Below, piece by piece: positions 1 through 6,822 of a DNA stretch of 11,244 nt (position 1 is the stretch's first letter; every line of letters starts with the position of its first letter). The translations under genes and the position numbers were made by a program. The notes under the pieces are model-generated. The model was not told where the DNA came from, searched no databases, and saw only the letters and a program-made list of their open reading frames with translations. Origin of the DNA: Pseudomonadota bacterium (GTDB lineage Bacteria; Pseudomonadota; Gammaproteobacteria; Burkholderiales; Burkholderiaceae_F); contig JAEZVV010000118.1 in NCBI GenBank assembly GCA_023443095.1, positions 1 through 11,244 of the forward strand, given 5' to 3'.

Positions 1-6
1 CTCTCC

Positions 7-53
7 CACACGATGTGCACGTGCGACGCGCAGCGTCGCGTACACATCGTGTG
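7..53 (-). repeat. Long inverted repeat (hairpin) after ftsA
   Basis: Bases 7-17 and 43-53 are perfect 11-base inverted arms (CACACGATGTG on one side). Inside them bases 23-29 and 33-39 form a second perfect 7-base stem around a 3-base loop (30-32). In the minus-strand RNA the two stems can be joined by three further pairs (one U-G wobble) with a 2-base bulge, giving about 21 pairs in 47 bases. The ftsA stop lies a few bases upstream. Downstream the RNA reads GGAGAG, not a U-tract, so it does not look like a standard intrinsic terminator. It lies in the ftsA-ftsZ spacer if gene order is conserved. The role is unknown; RNA processing, mRNA stability or control of ftsZ translation are possibilities. 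Confidence 0.8.
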
Positions 54-57
54 TTGA

Positions 58-1290
58 TTAAAAATTCCCGACGATCCATTCCTTCATCCGCCTGAGCGTC
101 TGCGCAAACGAGCCCGACTGGTTGGCGATCCGGCGGCCGCGCAGCCGCTGCTGGTGCGCTTCGGCCAGCAGCCCCATGACCGTCGCGTAGCGCGGGCTGC
201 GCACCATGTCGGCCAAGCTGCCTTCGTAACCCGGCCAGCCCACTCGCGCCGGCTTGAGGAAAACGTCCTCGGCCAACTCGTTCATGCCCGGCAGCAGGCT
301 GGTGCCGCCGGTGAGCACGACCCCCGACGAGATCTGCTCCTCGAATCCGCTTTCCCGGATCGCCCGCTGCGCGAGGGTGAAAAGCTCCTCGACCCGGGGC
401 TCGATCACCGCCGCCAGCGCCTGGCGCGACAACATGCGCGGCGGGCGATCGCCGATGCCGGTGATCTCGATCTTCTCGTCGGGGTCGGCCAGCACTTCCT
501 TGGCCACGCCCCAGCGCAGCTTGATTTCCTCGGCGTCGGGCACCGGGGTGCGCAGCGCCATCGCAATGTCGCTCGTGATCTGGTCGCCAGCGATCGGGAT
601 CACCGCGGTGTGACGGATCGCGCCGCCGGTGAAGATCGCGATATCGGTGGTGCCGCCGCCGATGTCGATCAGCGCCACCCCGAGCTCCTTCTCGTCCGCA
701 GTCAGCACCGACAGCGATGACGCCAGCGGCTGCAGGATCAGGTCCTGCACCTCGAGTCCGCAGCGACGCACGCATTTGATGATGTTCTGCGCCGCGCTCA
801 CCGCACCGGTGACGATATGCACCTTGACCTCGAGCCGCACCCCGCTCATGCCGATTGGCTCGCGGATGTCCTCCTGGCCGTCGACGATGAACTCCTGCGT
901 CAACACGTGCAGGACCTGCTGGTCGGTCGGGATGTTGACCGCCTTGGCGGTCTCGATCACGCGAGCGACGTCGGTCGCGGTCACCTCGCGGTCGCGGATC
1001 GGCACCATGCCGCTCGAGTTGAAGCTCTTGATGTGGCTGCCCGCGATGCCGGTGTAGACCTCGGCGATCTTGGTGTTGGCCATCAGTTCGGCTTCTTCGA
1101 CCGCCCTGCGGATCGACTGCACGGTCGACTCGATGTTGACCACCACCCCCTTGCGCAAGCCCTCCGAGTCCGATTGTCCCAGGCCTATGACCTGGAACCG
1201 ACCATCGGGCAATACCTCGGCCACGGCCACCACCACCTTGCTGGTACCGACATCGAGGCCAACGATCAGATCCTTGGTTTCCGTTCTCAT
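58..1290 (-). CDS. ftsA: Cell division protein FtsA
   Basis: FtsA is the actin-like ATPase that tethers FtsZ filaments to the inner face of the cytoplasmic membrane and recruits later divisome proteins. The 410-residue product is close to the usual length. It shows the actin-fold phosphate loops GLDVGTSK (residues 11-18) and DIGGGTTD (209-216) and the adenosine motif GGTSLLPG (328-335). It ends in a basic amphipathic tail (about 396-410, with LRRMKEW) that fits the membrane-targeting helix. The ATG at 1290 overlaps the ftsQ stop by one base (TGATG). A GTG one codon upstream (1293) would give a 4-base overlap and cannot be excluded; no clear Shine-Dalgarno separates the two. The last gene before the hairpin at 7-53; ftsZ should follow outside the window. 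Confidence 0.97.
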   Translation of the reverse strand: MRTETKDLIVGLDVGTSKVVVAVAEVLPDGRFQVIGLGQSDSEGLRKGVVVNIESTVQSIRRAVEEAELMANTKIAEVYTGIAGSHIKSFNSSGMVPIRDREVTATDVARVIETAKAVNIPTDQQVLHVLTQEFIVDGQEDIREPIGMSGVRLEVKVHIVTGAVSAAQNIIKCVRRCGLEVQDLILQPLASSLSVLTADEKELGVALIDIGGGTTDIAIFTGGAIRHTAVIPIAGDQITSDIAMALRTPVPDAEEIKLRWGVAKEVLADPDEKIEITGIGDRPPRMLSRQALAAVIEPRVEELFTLAQRAIRESGFEEQISSGVVLTGGTSLLPGMNELAEDVFLKPARVGWPGYEGSLADMVRSPRYATVMGLLAEAHQQRLRGRRIANQSGSFAQTLRRMKEWIVGNF

Positions 1291-2030
1291 CACTTAGTCT
1301 TGGCTGGAAGAGCGGCTGCAAAGCCATTCGAATAACGCGCGTCGAGGCGGCCCGGTGCACCACCCAGCCGCGCCATCACCATCGGGTACTGCGCCACGAG
1401 CATGCCCAGCCTTTCGGCCACCGGCGTGTTGGCGCTGTCGCGCCCGAGTTCGATCCGGGTCGCCGGCATCTGCTCGCCCGCGACCAGCAGCGACCACGAC
1501 GCGCGCTCGGAGACGTCGAGCTCGATAATGCGGGCGCCCAACTCCGCCACCAGAGCGGAAAACTCATAGAACCGCCGGGTCGCTTCCGGCGCGGCCGCGG
1601 CCGGCCCCGAAAGCTCCGGCAGCGGGCCGAAAAGATCGGCTTCGGCCGGGTTGGCGACAAAAAGCCTCCCCTCGTCCGACAACAAACGACCGTCGCCCCA
1701 CACCCCCAGGGCGCGGTGTTCGCGCACATCGATCAGGAGCCGGTTCGGCCAGACCCGTCGCACCGAGGCTTCCGCCACCCAGGGCACGGTTTCGCAGGCG
1801 CGCCGGACTTCGTCGAGGTTGACGGTGAAATAGTTGCCGCGCACTCGCCCGGCGAGTCCGGCACGCAGGGTCTGTGCCGTGACGTGTTGCAACTCGCCCT
1901 GCACGCTGATCGAACGCAGGGTGAAAGCCGGCCGCTGCGCGAGCCAGAACAAAACGCTGCCCGCCAGGACGAGCACCGCCACCGCCATCAAGACGCTGGC
2001 GGTGATGTTCAGGGCGCGCGTCGAGATCAA
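1290..2030 (-). CDS. ftsQ: Cell division protein FtsQ (TTG start)
   Basis: FtsQ is a bitopic inner-membrane divisome protein whose periplasmic part binds FtsB/FtsL and links early to late division proteins. The 246-residue product has a very short cytoplasmic N-terminus, one hydrophobic segment (about residues 9-31), and a POTRA-like domain starting near residue 36 (FTLRSISVQG) and running to about 105 (VPWVAEASVRRVWPNRLLIDVREHRALG). A beta domain follows. The start must be the TTG at 2030: an in-frame stop lies at 2036-2034, and the next ATG (codon 15) would cut into the membrane segment. A GGAG sits 8 bases upstream. The TTG overlaps the ddl stop (TTGA). The N-terminus is short compared with FtsQ from enterobacteria. 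Confidence 0.93.
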   Translation of the reverse strand: MISTRALNITASVLMAVAVLVLAGSVLFWLAQRPAFTLRSISVQGELQHVTAQTLRAGLAGRVRGNYFTVNLDEVRRACETVPWVAEASVRRVWPNRLLIDVREHRALGVWGDGRLLSDEGRLFVANPAEADLFGPLPELSGPAAAAPEATRRFYEFSALVAELGARIIELDVSERASWSLLVAGEQMPATRIELGRDSANTPVAERLGMLVAQYPMVMARLGGAPGRLDARYSNGFAAALPAKTK

Positions 2031-2977
2031 GGATCAATCTCCAGCGACGCGGAGGCCGCGATTCTGAGCACCAGATCCTCGTAGCTCAGCCCCACGGCCC
2101 GCGCCGCCATCGGCACCAGCGAATGACCGGTCATGCCGGGCGAGGTGTTGAGTTCAAGCAGGCTGAAGCTGCCGTCGGCACGCAGCATGACGTCGATGCG
2201 GCCCCAGCCGCGCGCACCCAGCACGCGGTAGGCCTCGACACACACGCGCGCGATCTCGGTCGCCACCGTCTCGTCGATCGGCGCCGGGCACAGGTACTGC
2301 GTCTCGTCGCTGTAATACTTGCTGTGGAAATCGTAGTTCTCGCCGGGAGCGCGGATCTCGATGATCGGCAGCGCGCACGCCGACTCGCCCTCGCCCAGGA
2401 TGGCGCAGGTCAGCTCACGCCCGACCACCATTTCCTCGATCAGCACATGCTCGTCGTGCTCGACCGCGGCCTCGAAGGCCCGCGCGAGTTCGTTGGCGTC
2501 GTGCCCTCTCACCTTGGTGATGCCGATGCTCGAACCTTCGCGGGCCGGTTTGACGATCAGCTGATCGCCGAGCTCGGCCACGACCTCCATCCAGTCGGTG
2601 TCGGCGTGGCCGACGCGCCAGCCCGGGGTCGGGATCCCGGCGGCGAGCCAGATGCGCTTGGTGGTGATCTTGTCGATCGCGATCGACGAGGCCATCACGC
2701 CGCTGCCGGTGTAGGGGATGCGCAGCAGTTCGAGCGCGCCCTGGATCGTGCCGTCCTCGCCGAAACGGCCGTGCAGCGCGATGAAGACGCGATCGAAGCG
2801 GGCTGCCTCGAGTTCGGCCATCGACTGCGTGCCCGGGTCGAACGCATGGGCGTCGACCCCGCGTGCCAGCAGCGCCTTCAGGACCCCACCGCCGCTCATC
2901 AACGACACTTCGCGTTCGGCCGAACGGCCGCCGAACAACACCCCGACCTTGCCCAGAGCCTTGGGATCGATATTCAC
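2027..2977 (-). CDS. ddl: D-alanine--D-alanine ligase
   Basis: Ddl joins two D-alanines with ATP in the cytoplasm to make the dipeptide that MurF attaches to UDP-MurNAc-tripeptide. The 316-residue ATP-grasp protein has GGRSAEREVSL (16-26), HGRFGEDG (69-76), the ATP-loop region KPAREGSSIG (143-152), the omega-loop ENYDFHSKYY (213-222), GWGRID (257-262) and the metal-binding ELNTSPGMTGHS (275-286). All expected motifs are present. The start is a GTG that overlaps the murC stop by four bases (GTGA), preceded by a strong AGGGAGGAG Shine-Dalgarno at 2982-2990. It follows murC directly: no murB lies between them, unlike in some related clusters. The name ddlB is often used for the dcw-located copy. 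Confidence 0.97.
   Translation of the reverse strand: MNIDPKALGKVGVLFGGRSAEREVSLMSGGGVLKALLARGVDAHAFDPGTQSMAELEAARFDRVFIALHGRFGEDGTIQGALELLRIPYTGSGVMASSIAIDKITTKRIWLAAGIPTPGWRVGHADTDWMEVVAELGDQLIVKPAREGSSIGITKVRGHDANELARAFEAAVEHDEHVLIEEMVVGRELTCAILGEGESACALPIIEIRAPGENYDFHSKYYSDETQYLCPAPIDETVATEIARVCVEAYRVLGARGWGRIDVMLRADGSFSLLELNTSPGMTGHSLVPMAARAVGLSYEDLVLRIAASASLEIDP
2039..2042 (-). promoter_or_regulatory. Ribosome binding site of ftsQ, inside ddl
   Basis: GGAG on the minus strand, 8 bases before the TTG at 2030. It lies within the last codons of ddl and supports the non-ATG start of ftsQ. Confidence 0.6.
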
Positions 2978-4365
2978 TCCGCTCCTCCCTCGGTCAGCTT
3001 GGCGGGAATGCCACCAATCGAACCTGCACCCATCGTTACCACCACATCACCGGCCCGGACCGTCGTCGCGACGGTGGCGGGCAGGTCCTCGATTTTTTCC
3101 ACAAACACCGGTTCGACCTTGCCAGCCACCCGGATCGCTCGCGCAAGCGAACGGCCGTCGGCGGCCACGATCGGCATCTCGCCCGCGGCGTAGACCTCGG
3201 TCAGCAGCAAGGCGTCGACCGTCGACAAGACCTTGACGAAGTCCTCGAAGCAGTCGCGAGTACGGGTGTAGCGGTGCGGCTGGAACGCCAGCACCATGCG
3301 ACGGCCGGGATAGGCGCCGCGCACGGCGGCGATCGTCGCCGCCATCTCGACCGGATGGTGGCCGTAGTCGTCGATCAGCGTGTATTGGCCGCCGCTCGCC
3401 GCCGACAATTCGCCATAACGAGCAAAACGCCGGCCGACGCCGGTGAAACTCGCCAGCGCCGACTGGATCGCGGCGTCGCCGATGCCGAGTTCGGTCGCCA
3501 CCGCGATCGCCGCCAGAGCGTTCTGGACGTTGTGCAGGCCCGGCAGGTTGAGCGTGACCGGCAGCGGCGCGAAGCCCTCGCGCAGGACAGTGAAGCTCAT
3601 CGTCGTGGCCACCGGAACCGCGTCGACCGCGCGCACCTGCGCGTCTTCGTGCAGGCCGTAGGTCAGGACCCGTTTCGACACCAGGGGCAGGATCTCGCGT
3701 ACGTGGCGATCGTCGAGGCACAGGATCGCGCTGCCGTAGAAAGGCAGGTGCGAGATGAACTCGATGAAGGCCTGCTTGAGCCGCGCGAAGTCGTGGCCGT
3801 AGGTCTCCATGTGGTCGGCGTCGATGTTGGTGACCACCGCCATCACGGGCAGAAGGTTGAGAAAGCTCGCGTCCGACTCGTCGGCCTCAACCACGATGTA
3901 GTCGCCGCCGCCCAGCCGCGCGTTGGCACCGGCCGAGTTGAGACGGCCGCCGATCACGAAAGTCGGATCGAGCCCGCCCGCGGCCAGCACGCTTGCCACC
4001 AGCGAGGTGGTGGTGGTCTTACCGTGCGTGCCGGCGATGGCGATGCCACGCTTCAGCCGCATCAGTTCGGCCAGCATCACCGCTCGCGGCACCACCGGTA
4101 TGCGTTTGGCGCGTGCGGCCAAAACCTCAGGGTTGCTCGCGCCCACCGCGGTCGACACCACTACGGCGTCGGCCCCTTCGATGTGCTCGGGCGCGTGGCC
4201 GAGGTCGACCTTCGCGCCCTGCGCTGCCAGACGGCGAGTGGCGGCGTTGCTGGCGACGTCGGAACCGCTGACCTCGTAACCGAGGTTGAGCAGGACCTCG
4301 GCGATTCCGCTCATGCCGGAGCCGCCGATGCCGACGAAATGGATATGTTTGACTGCGTGTTTCAT
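2974..4365 (-). CDS. murC: UDP-N-acetylmuramate--L-alanine ligase
   Basis: MurC adds L-alanine to UDP-MurNAc, the first amino acid of the stem peptide, using ATP in the cytoplasm. The 463-residue product has the N-terminal UDP-binding G-loop HFVGIGGSGMSG (9-20), the P-loop GTHGKTTTT (112-120), EADESD (160-165), NIDADHM (180-186), GLHNVQNALAA (276-286), DDYGHHP (332-338) and FQPHRYTRT (361-369). It is complete and looks fully functional. The ATG at 4365 is the family start. The frame stays open upstream to 4515, but that part (MRSNTSRRKP...) is unlike MurC. The ATG overlaps the stop of the 40-codon frame before it (ATGA). Its own Shine-Dalgarno is only a modest GGGAAG at 4370-4375, 4 bases away and in the loop of a small hairpin, so translation may depend on coupling. 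Confidence 0.97.
   Translation of the reverse strand: MKHAVKHIHFVGIGGSGMSGIAEVLLNLGYEVSGSDVASNAATRRLAAQGAKVDLGHAPEHIEGADAVVVSTAVGASNPEVLAARAKRIPVVPRAVMLAELMRLKRGIAIAGTHGKTTTTSLVASVLAAGGLDPTFVIGGRLNSAGANARLGGGDYIVVEADESDASFLNLLPVMAVVTNIDADHMETYGHDFARLKQAFIEFISHLPFYGSAILCLDDRHVREILPLVSKRVLTYGLHEDAQVRAVDAVPVATTMSFTVLREGFAPLPVTLNLPGLHNVQNALAAIAVATELGIGDAAIQSALASFTGVGRRFARYGELSAASGGQYTLIDDYGHHPVEMAATIAAVRGAYPGRRMVLAFQPHRYTRTRDCFEDFVKVLSTVDALLLTEVYAAGEMPIVAADGRSLARAIRVAGKVEPVFVEKIEDLPATVATTVRAGDVVVTMGAGSIGGIPAKLTEGGAE
4321..4365 (-). repeat. Direct repeat copy B: true murC start
   Basis: The first 15 codons of murC. Forty of 45 bases match copy A at 4440-4484, in the same orientation. The differences fall in codons 4, 7, 8 (two bases) and 11; three of them change an amino acid (H7/Q, I8/V, V11/A). 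The similarity stops just after the GIGG codons. Confidence 0.93.
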
Positions 4366-4484
4366 CGTGCTTCCCGCACTTTCACCGGTGGCTGCGGCAT
4401 GGCGCAGGGCCTGGACGCCAGGGGCCCTCCCCCGGCGTGGCCGCCGATGCCGGCGAAATGAACTTGTTTGACCGCGTGTTTCAT
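4362..4484 (-). CDS. 40-codon murC-derived leader frame between murG and murC
   Basis: A short open frame of 40 residues. Its first 15 residues, MKHAVKQVHFAGIGG, match 12 of the first 15 of MurC and hold the start of the UDP-binding G-loop. The remaining 25 residues (with PLASRPCAMPQPP) are unlike MurC and I do not recognise them. It begins at an ATG that overlaps the murG stop (ATGA, 4481-4484), with a good AAGGA Shine-Dalgarno 6 bases upstream (4491-4495). It ends at a TGA that overlaps the murC ATG (ATGA, 4362-4365). It appears to have kept the ancestral murC initiation signals. It may be a truncated murC duplicate (a pseudogene fragment) or a translated coupling peptide that now delivers ribosomes to murC. 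It cannot be a ligase by itself. Whether the peptide accumulates is unknown. Confidence 0.65.
   Translation of the reverse strand: MKHAVKQVHFAGIGGHAGGGPLASRPCAMPQPPVKVREAR
4367..4379 (-). promoter_or_regulatory. Small hairpin presenting the murC ribosome binding site
   Basis: On the minus strand GTGC-GGGAA-GCAC forms a 4-base-pair stem with the core of the murC Shine-Dalgarno (GGGAA) in the loop, ending one base before the ATG at 4365. The stem is short and could arise by chance. If real, it would be melted by ribosomes translating the upstream 40-codon frame. Confidence 0.35.
4406..4428 (-). repeat. GC-rich inverted repeat inside the murC leader frame
   Basis: Bases 4410-4414 and 4418-4422 (CCTGG/CCAGG, 3-base loop) pair, and four more pairs (4406-4409 with 4425-4428) form across a 2-base bulge. 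In all, nine mostly G-C pairs lie in the non-murC part of the leader frame. No U-tract follows, so a terminator is unlikely. It could be a remnant of the insertion that separated the two murC starts. Confidence 0.5.
4440..4484 (-). repeat. Direct repeat copy A: duplicated murC start
   Basis: The duplicate of the first 45 bases of murC, lying 119 bases upstream of the true start and immediately after murG. The five mismatches to copy B show that this is not a fresh duplication or a simple assembly artefact. Sequence upstream of the two ATGs is not similar, so the repeated unit seems to begin at or very close to the start codon. Confidence 0.9.
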
Positions 4485-5572
4485 GCGGTTTCCTTCGTGA
4501 TGTGTTCGATCGCATCGGCCACGACCTTGGCCGCTTGCGGTTTGCCGATGGCGCGCGCGCGCTCGGCCATCAGCTGCAGCTGTGGCCGCGTCAGACCGGC
4601 GAGCAGATCGGCCAGGCGCTGCGCATCGAGTTCGGTTTGCGGCAGGTGGATCGCGGCGCCGTGGCCCGCCATGAACTCGGCGTTGCCGCGCTGGTGCGAG
4701 GTGGTCTTGACCACCAGCGGCACCAGGACCGCCGCCACACCGGCCGCTGCGAGTTCGCTCACGGTGGTCGCACCGGCGCGGGCGATGACCAGGTCGCATT
4801 CGGCGTAACGCGCCGCCATGTCGTCGATGAAGGGCAGGACCTCGGCCTCGACTCCGGCTGCGGCATACGCGGCGCGAACCGATTCGACCGCACTCGTGCC
4901 GCACTGGTGGACCACTTGCGGGCGCGCTGGCGCCGGCAAACGGCCGATTGCCGCCGGCAGGGTTTCGTTGAGCACCTTGGCGCCAAGCGAACCACCGAAC
5001 ACCAGCAGCTTGAGCGGGCCGCTGCGGCCGGCGTAACGCTGGGCCGGCTCCGGCAGGGCGACGATTTCGCGTCGCACCGGATTGCCGCTCACCACACCCT
5101 TGTCGCCCGCGGCGACTGCAGCTTCACCGTCAAAGCCGAGCATCACCCCGCTCGCCAGGGGCTGGAGCAGCTTGTTCGACATCAGCGGCGCCGCGTCGCA
5201 GTTCATCAGCACCAGCGGCAGACCGCGGGTGCTCGCTGCCAGCCCGGCCGGCACCGCCACGTAACCGCCGGTGGTGAACATCACGCTCGGCCGGCGCGCC
5301 TGGATCAGGCGGCGGCTCTTGGCGATCGCCCCCAGCAGCTTGAAGCCGCCGAACAAAGCGGTCTTCAGCCCCTTGCCGCGCAGACCGGAAAAATCGAGCG
5401 CGTCGAAAGCGATGCCCTGCTTTTCGACCAGGCCGCGCTCCATGCCGGCTTCGGTGCCAACCCAGCTCACGGTCCAGCCGCGCGCGGCGAGTTCCTTCGC
5501 CACCGCCAGGCCCGGCATCACGTGGCCGCCAGTACCGGCGGCCACCACCATCAAGTGTCGGTTCGCGCTCAT
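4481..5572 (-). CDS. murG: Lipid II synthase MurG (UDP-GlcNAc:lipid I GlcNAc transferase)
   Basis: MurG transfers GlcNAc from UDP-GlcNAc to lipid I on the cytoplasmic face of the membrane, producing lipid II. The 363-residue GT-B protein has GTGGH (13-17, with the proposed catalytic His), FSGLRGKG (61-68), GGY (102-104), GNPVR (163-167), GGSLGA (193-198) and ARAGATTVSE (264-273), which fits the donor-site region. Two segments are unusual. Where most MurG have HEQN in the N-domain this one has MNCD (123-126). Where many betaproteobacteria have a PHAVDDHQ-type segment this one has VVKTTSHQ (287-294). The HQ and following NA are kept. Start: ATG at 5572, overlapping the ftsW stop (ATGA) with GGAGG upstream. 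The frame is open far upstream, but that part lies over ftsW. MurG remains by far the best call. Confidence 0.95.
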   Translation of the reverse strand: MSANRHLMVVAAGTGGHVMPGLAVAKELAARGWTVSWVGTEAGMERGLVEKQGIAFDALDFSGLRGKGLKTALFGGFKLLGAIAKSRRLIQARRPSVMFTTGGYVAVPAGLAASTRGLPLVLMNCDAAPLMSNKLLQPLASGVMLGFDGEAAVAAGDKGVVSGNPVRREIVALPEPAQRYAGRSGPLKLLVFGGSLGAKVLNETLPAAIGRLPAPARPQVVHQCGTSAVESVRAAYAAAGVEAEVLPFIDDMAARYAECDLVIARAGATTVSELAAAGVAAVLVPLVVKTTSHQRGNAEFMAGHGAAIHLPQTELDAQRLADLLAGLTRPQLQLMAERARAIGKPQAAKVVADAIEHITKETA

Positions 5573-6822
5573 ACGCGTCCTCCGCGCATCAGGATCCGGT
5601 TCTCGCGGTCGACCCGCAGGAGAATCGCAATGGCGCAAATCGTGGACAACAAGGCCGAGCCGCCGTAACTCATGAGCGGCAGGGTCAGGCCCTTGGTCGG
5701 CAGCAGGCCGGTGGCCACGCCGATGTTGATGAAGGACTGCACACCCAGCCACACGCCGACGCCCTGGGCGACCAGACCCGCGAACGTGCGTTCGAGCGCC
5801 ACCGCCTGCCGGCCGATTTCGAAAGCCCGCTTGACCAGCCAGTAAAAGAGCACGATCACCGTCAGTACGCCGACAAAGCCAAGTTCCTCGCCGATCACGG
5901 CCAGGATGAAATCGGTATGCGCCTCGGGCAGGTAATGCAGCTTCTCGACGCTGCCGCCCAGGCCGACGCCGAACCATTCGCCGCGGCCAAAAGCGATCAG
6001 AGAGTGCGACAGCTGGTAGGCCTTGCCGAGCGCATTCTCCTCGCTCCACGGGTCGAGGTAGGCAAAGATGCGCTCGCGGCGCCAGGGCGAGAGCCAGATC
6101 ACTGCGGCAAACGCCAGCGCCAGCGCGGCGGTGATGCCCGCGAAGAGCTTGCCGTTGACGCCGCCAAGAAACAGGATGCCCATGCTGATCGCCACGATCA
6201 CGCCAAAAGCGCCAAGGTCGGGCTGCATCAGCAAAAGCGCACCGATCACCGCCATCACCACCGCCATCGGCAGGAAGCCCTTGCGGAAGCTGTGCATGTA
6301 TTCCTGCTTGCGCACCGTGAAGTTGGCGGCGTACAGAACCGCCGCCACTTTCATCACCTCGGACGGCTGCAGGTTCAAGAGGCCGAGGGCGATCCAGCGC
6401 CGGGCACCGTTGACGCCTTTGCCCACGCCCGGGATCAGGACCACGACCAGCAGGCCGATCGCCACCAGAAACACCAGCGGCGCGAACTTCTGCCAGGTAT
6501 TGATCGGCACCTGAAACACGGCGACCCCGGCGACAAATGCCACCGCCAGGGCGAACAGGTGGCGCACCAGGAAGTAGCTCGGCGCGGTGTTGTACTTGGG
6601 GGAATCGGCCAGCGAAATCGAGGCCGAATACACCATCACGGTGCCGATCAGGATCAGCGTCGCCACTGCAAACATCAGCGGACCGTCGACGCCCGAGGAC
6701 ACGCGCGTATCGCCCCGCCCCGCTCCCATCGAACCGAGGCCGGCAGCGGCCAGCACCGAGCCGCCCGGCTCGTAGTCGCGGCGGCGGGATGGGCGCAGTC
6801 GCGCGAGCAGGGTCTTCAGCAC
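5569..6822 (-). CDS. ftsW: Septal peptidoglycan glycosyltransferase FtsW (GTG start)
   Basis: FtsW is the SEDS-family polymerase that builds septal glycan strands from lipid II together with its cognate class B PBP (FtsI). The 417-residue product has a cytoplasmic N-terminus of about 45 residues (basic at first, then Gly/Ala-rich) followed by roughly ten hydrophobic segments. Family motifs include GVNGARRWI (137-145), LQPSE (151-155), PEAHTDF (299-305; Asp304 corresponds to the catalytic Asp297 of E. coli FtsW) and GLLPTKGLTLPLMSYGGSA (372-390). The GTG at 6822 overlaps the murD stop by 7 bases. The next possible start in frame is an ATG at codon 32, which would shorten only the cytoplasmic tail. 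RodA is excluded by the neighbours and by the FtsW-like long N-terminus. Confidence 0.95.
   Translation of the reverse strand: MLKTLLARLRPSRRRDYEPGGSVLAAAGLGSMGAGRGDTRVSSGVDGPLMFAVATLILIGTVMVYSASISLADSPKYNTAPSYFLVRHLFALAVAFVAGVAVFQVPINTWQKFAPLVFLVAIGLLVVVLIPGVGKGVNGARRWIALGLLNLQPSEVMKVAAVLYAANFTVRKQEYMHSFRKGFLPMAVVMAVIGALLLMQPDLGAFGVIVAISMGILFLGGVNGKLFAGITAALALAFAAVIWLSPWRRERIFAYLDPWSEENALGKAYQLSHSLIAFGRGEWFGVGLGGSVEKLHYLPEAHTDFILAVIGEELGFVGVLTVIVLFYWLVKRAFEIGRQAVALERTFAGLVAQGVGVWLGVQSFINIGVATGLLPTKGLTLPLMSYGGSALLSTICAIAILLRVDRENRILMRGGRV

Noticed and set aside
7..60. The hairpin after ftsA as a bidirectional intrinsic terminator.
   Set aside because: On the minus strand no U-tract follows, and ftsZ is expected downstream in the same operon. 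On the plus strand the following TTGATTAAAAATT is not a T-run.
2863..4461. A 532-codon plus-strand frame opposite murC, and similar long plus-strand frames at 4502-5668, 5917-6888 and 6537-8411.
   Set aside because: They have the same antisense composition artefact: no motifs, no plausible ribosome binding sites, and intact conserved proteins on the other strand.
4366..4515. An N-terminal extension of murC by 50 codons to 4515.
   Set aside because: The extension is Arg-rich and unlike MurC, runs through the duplicated start in another frame, and would overlap murG. The ATG at 4365 gives the normal MurC N-terminus.
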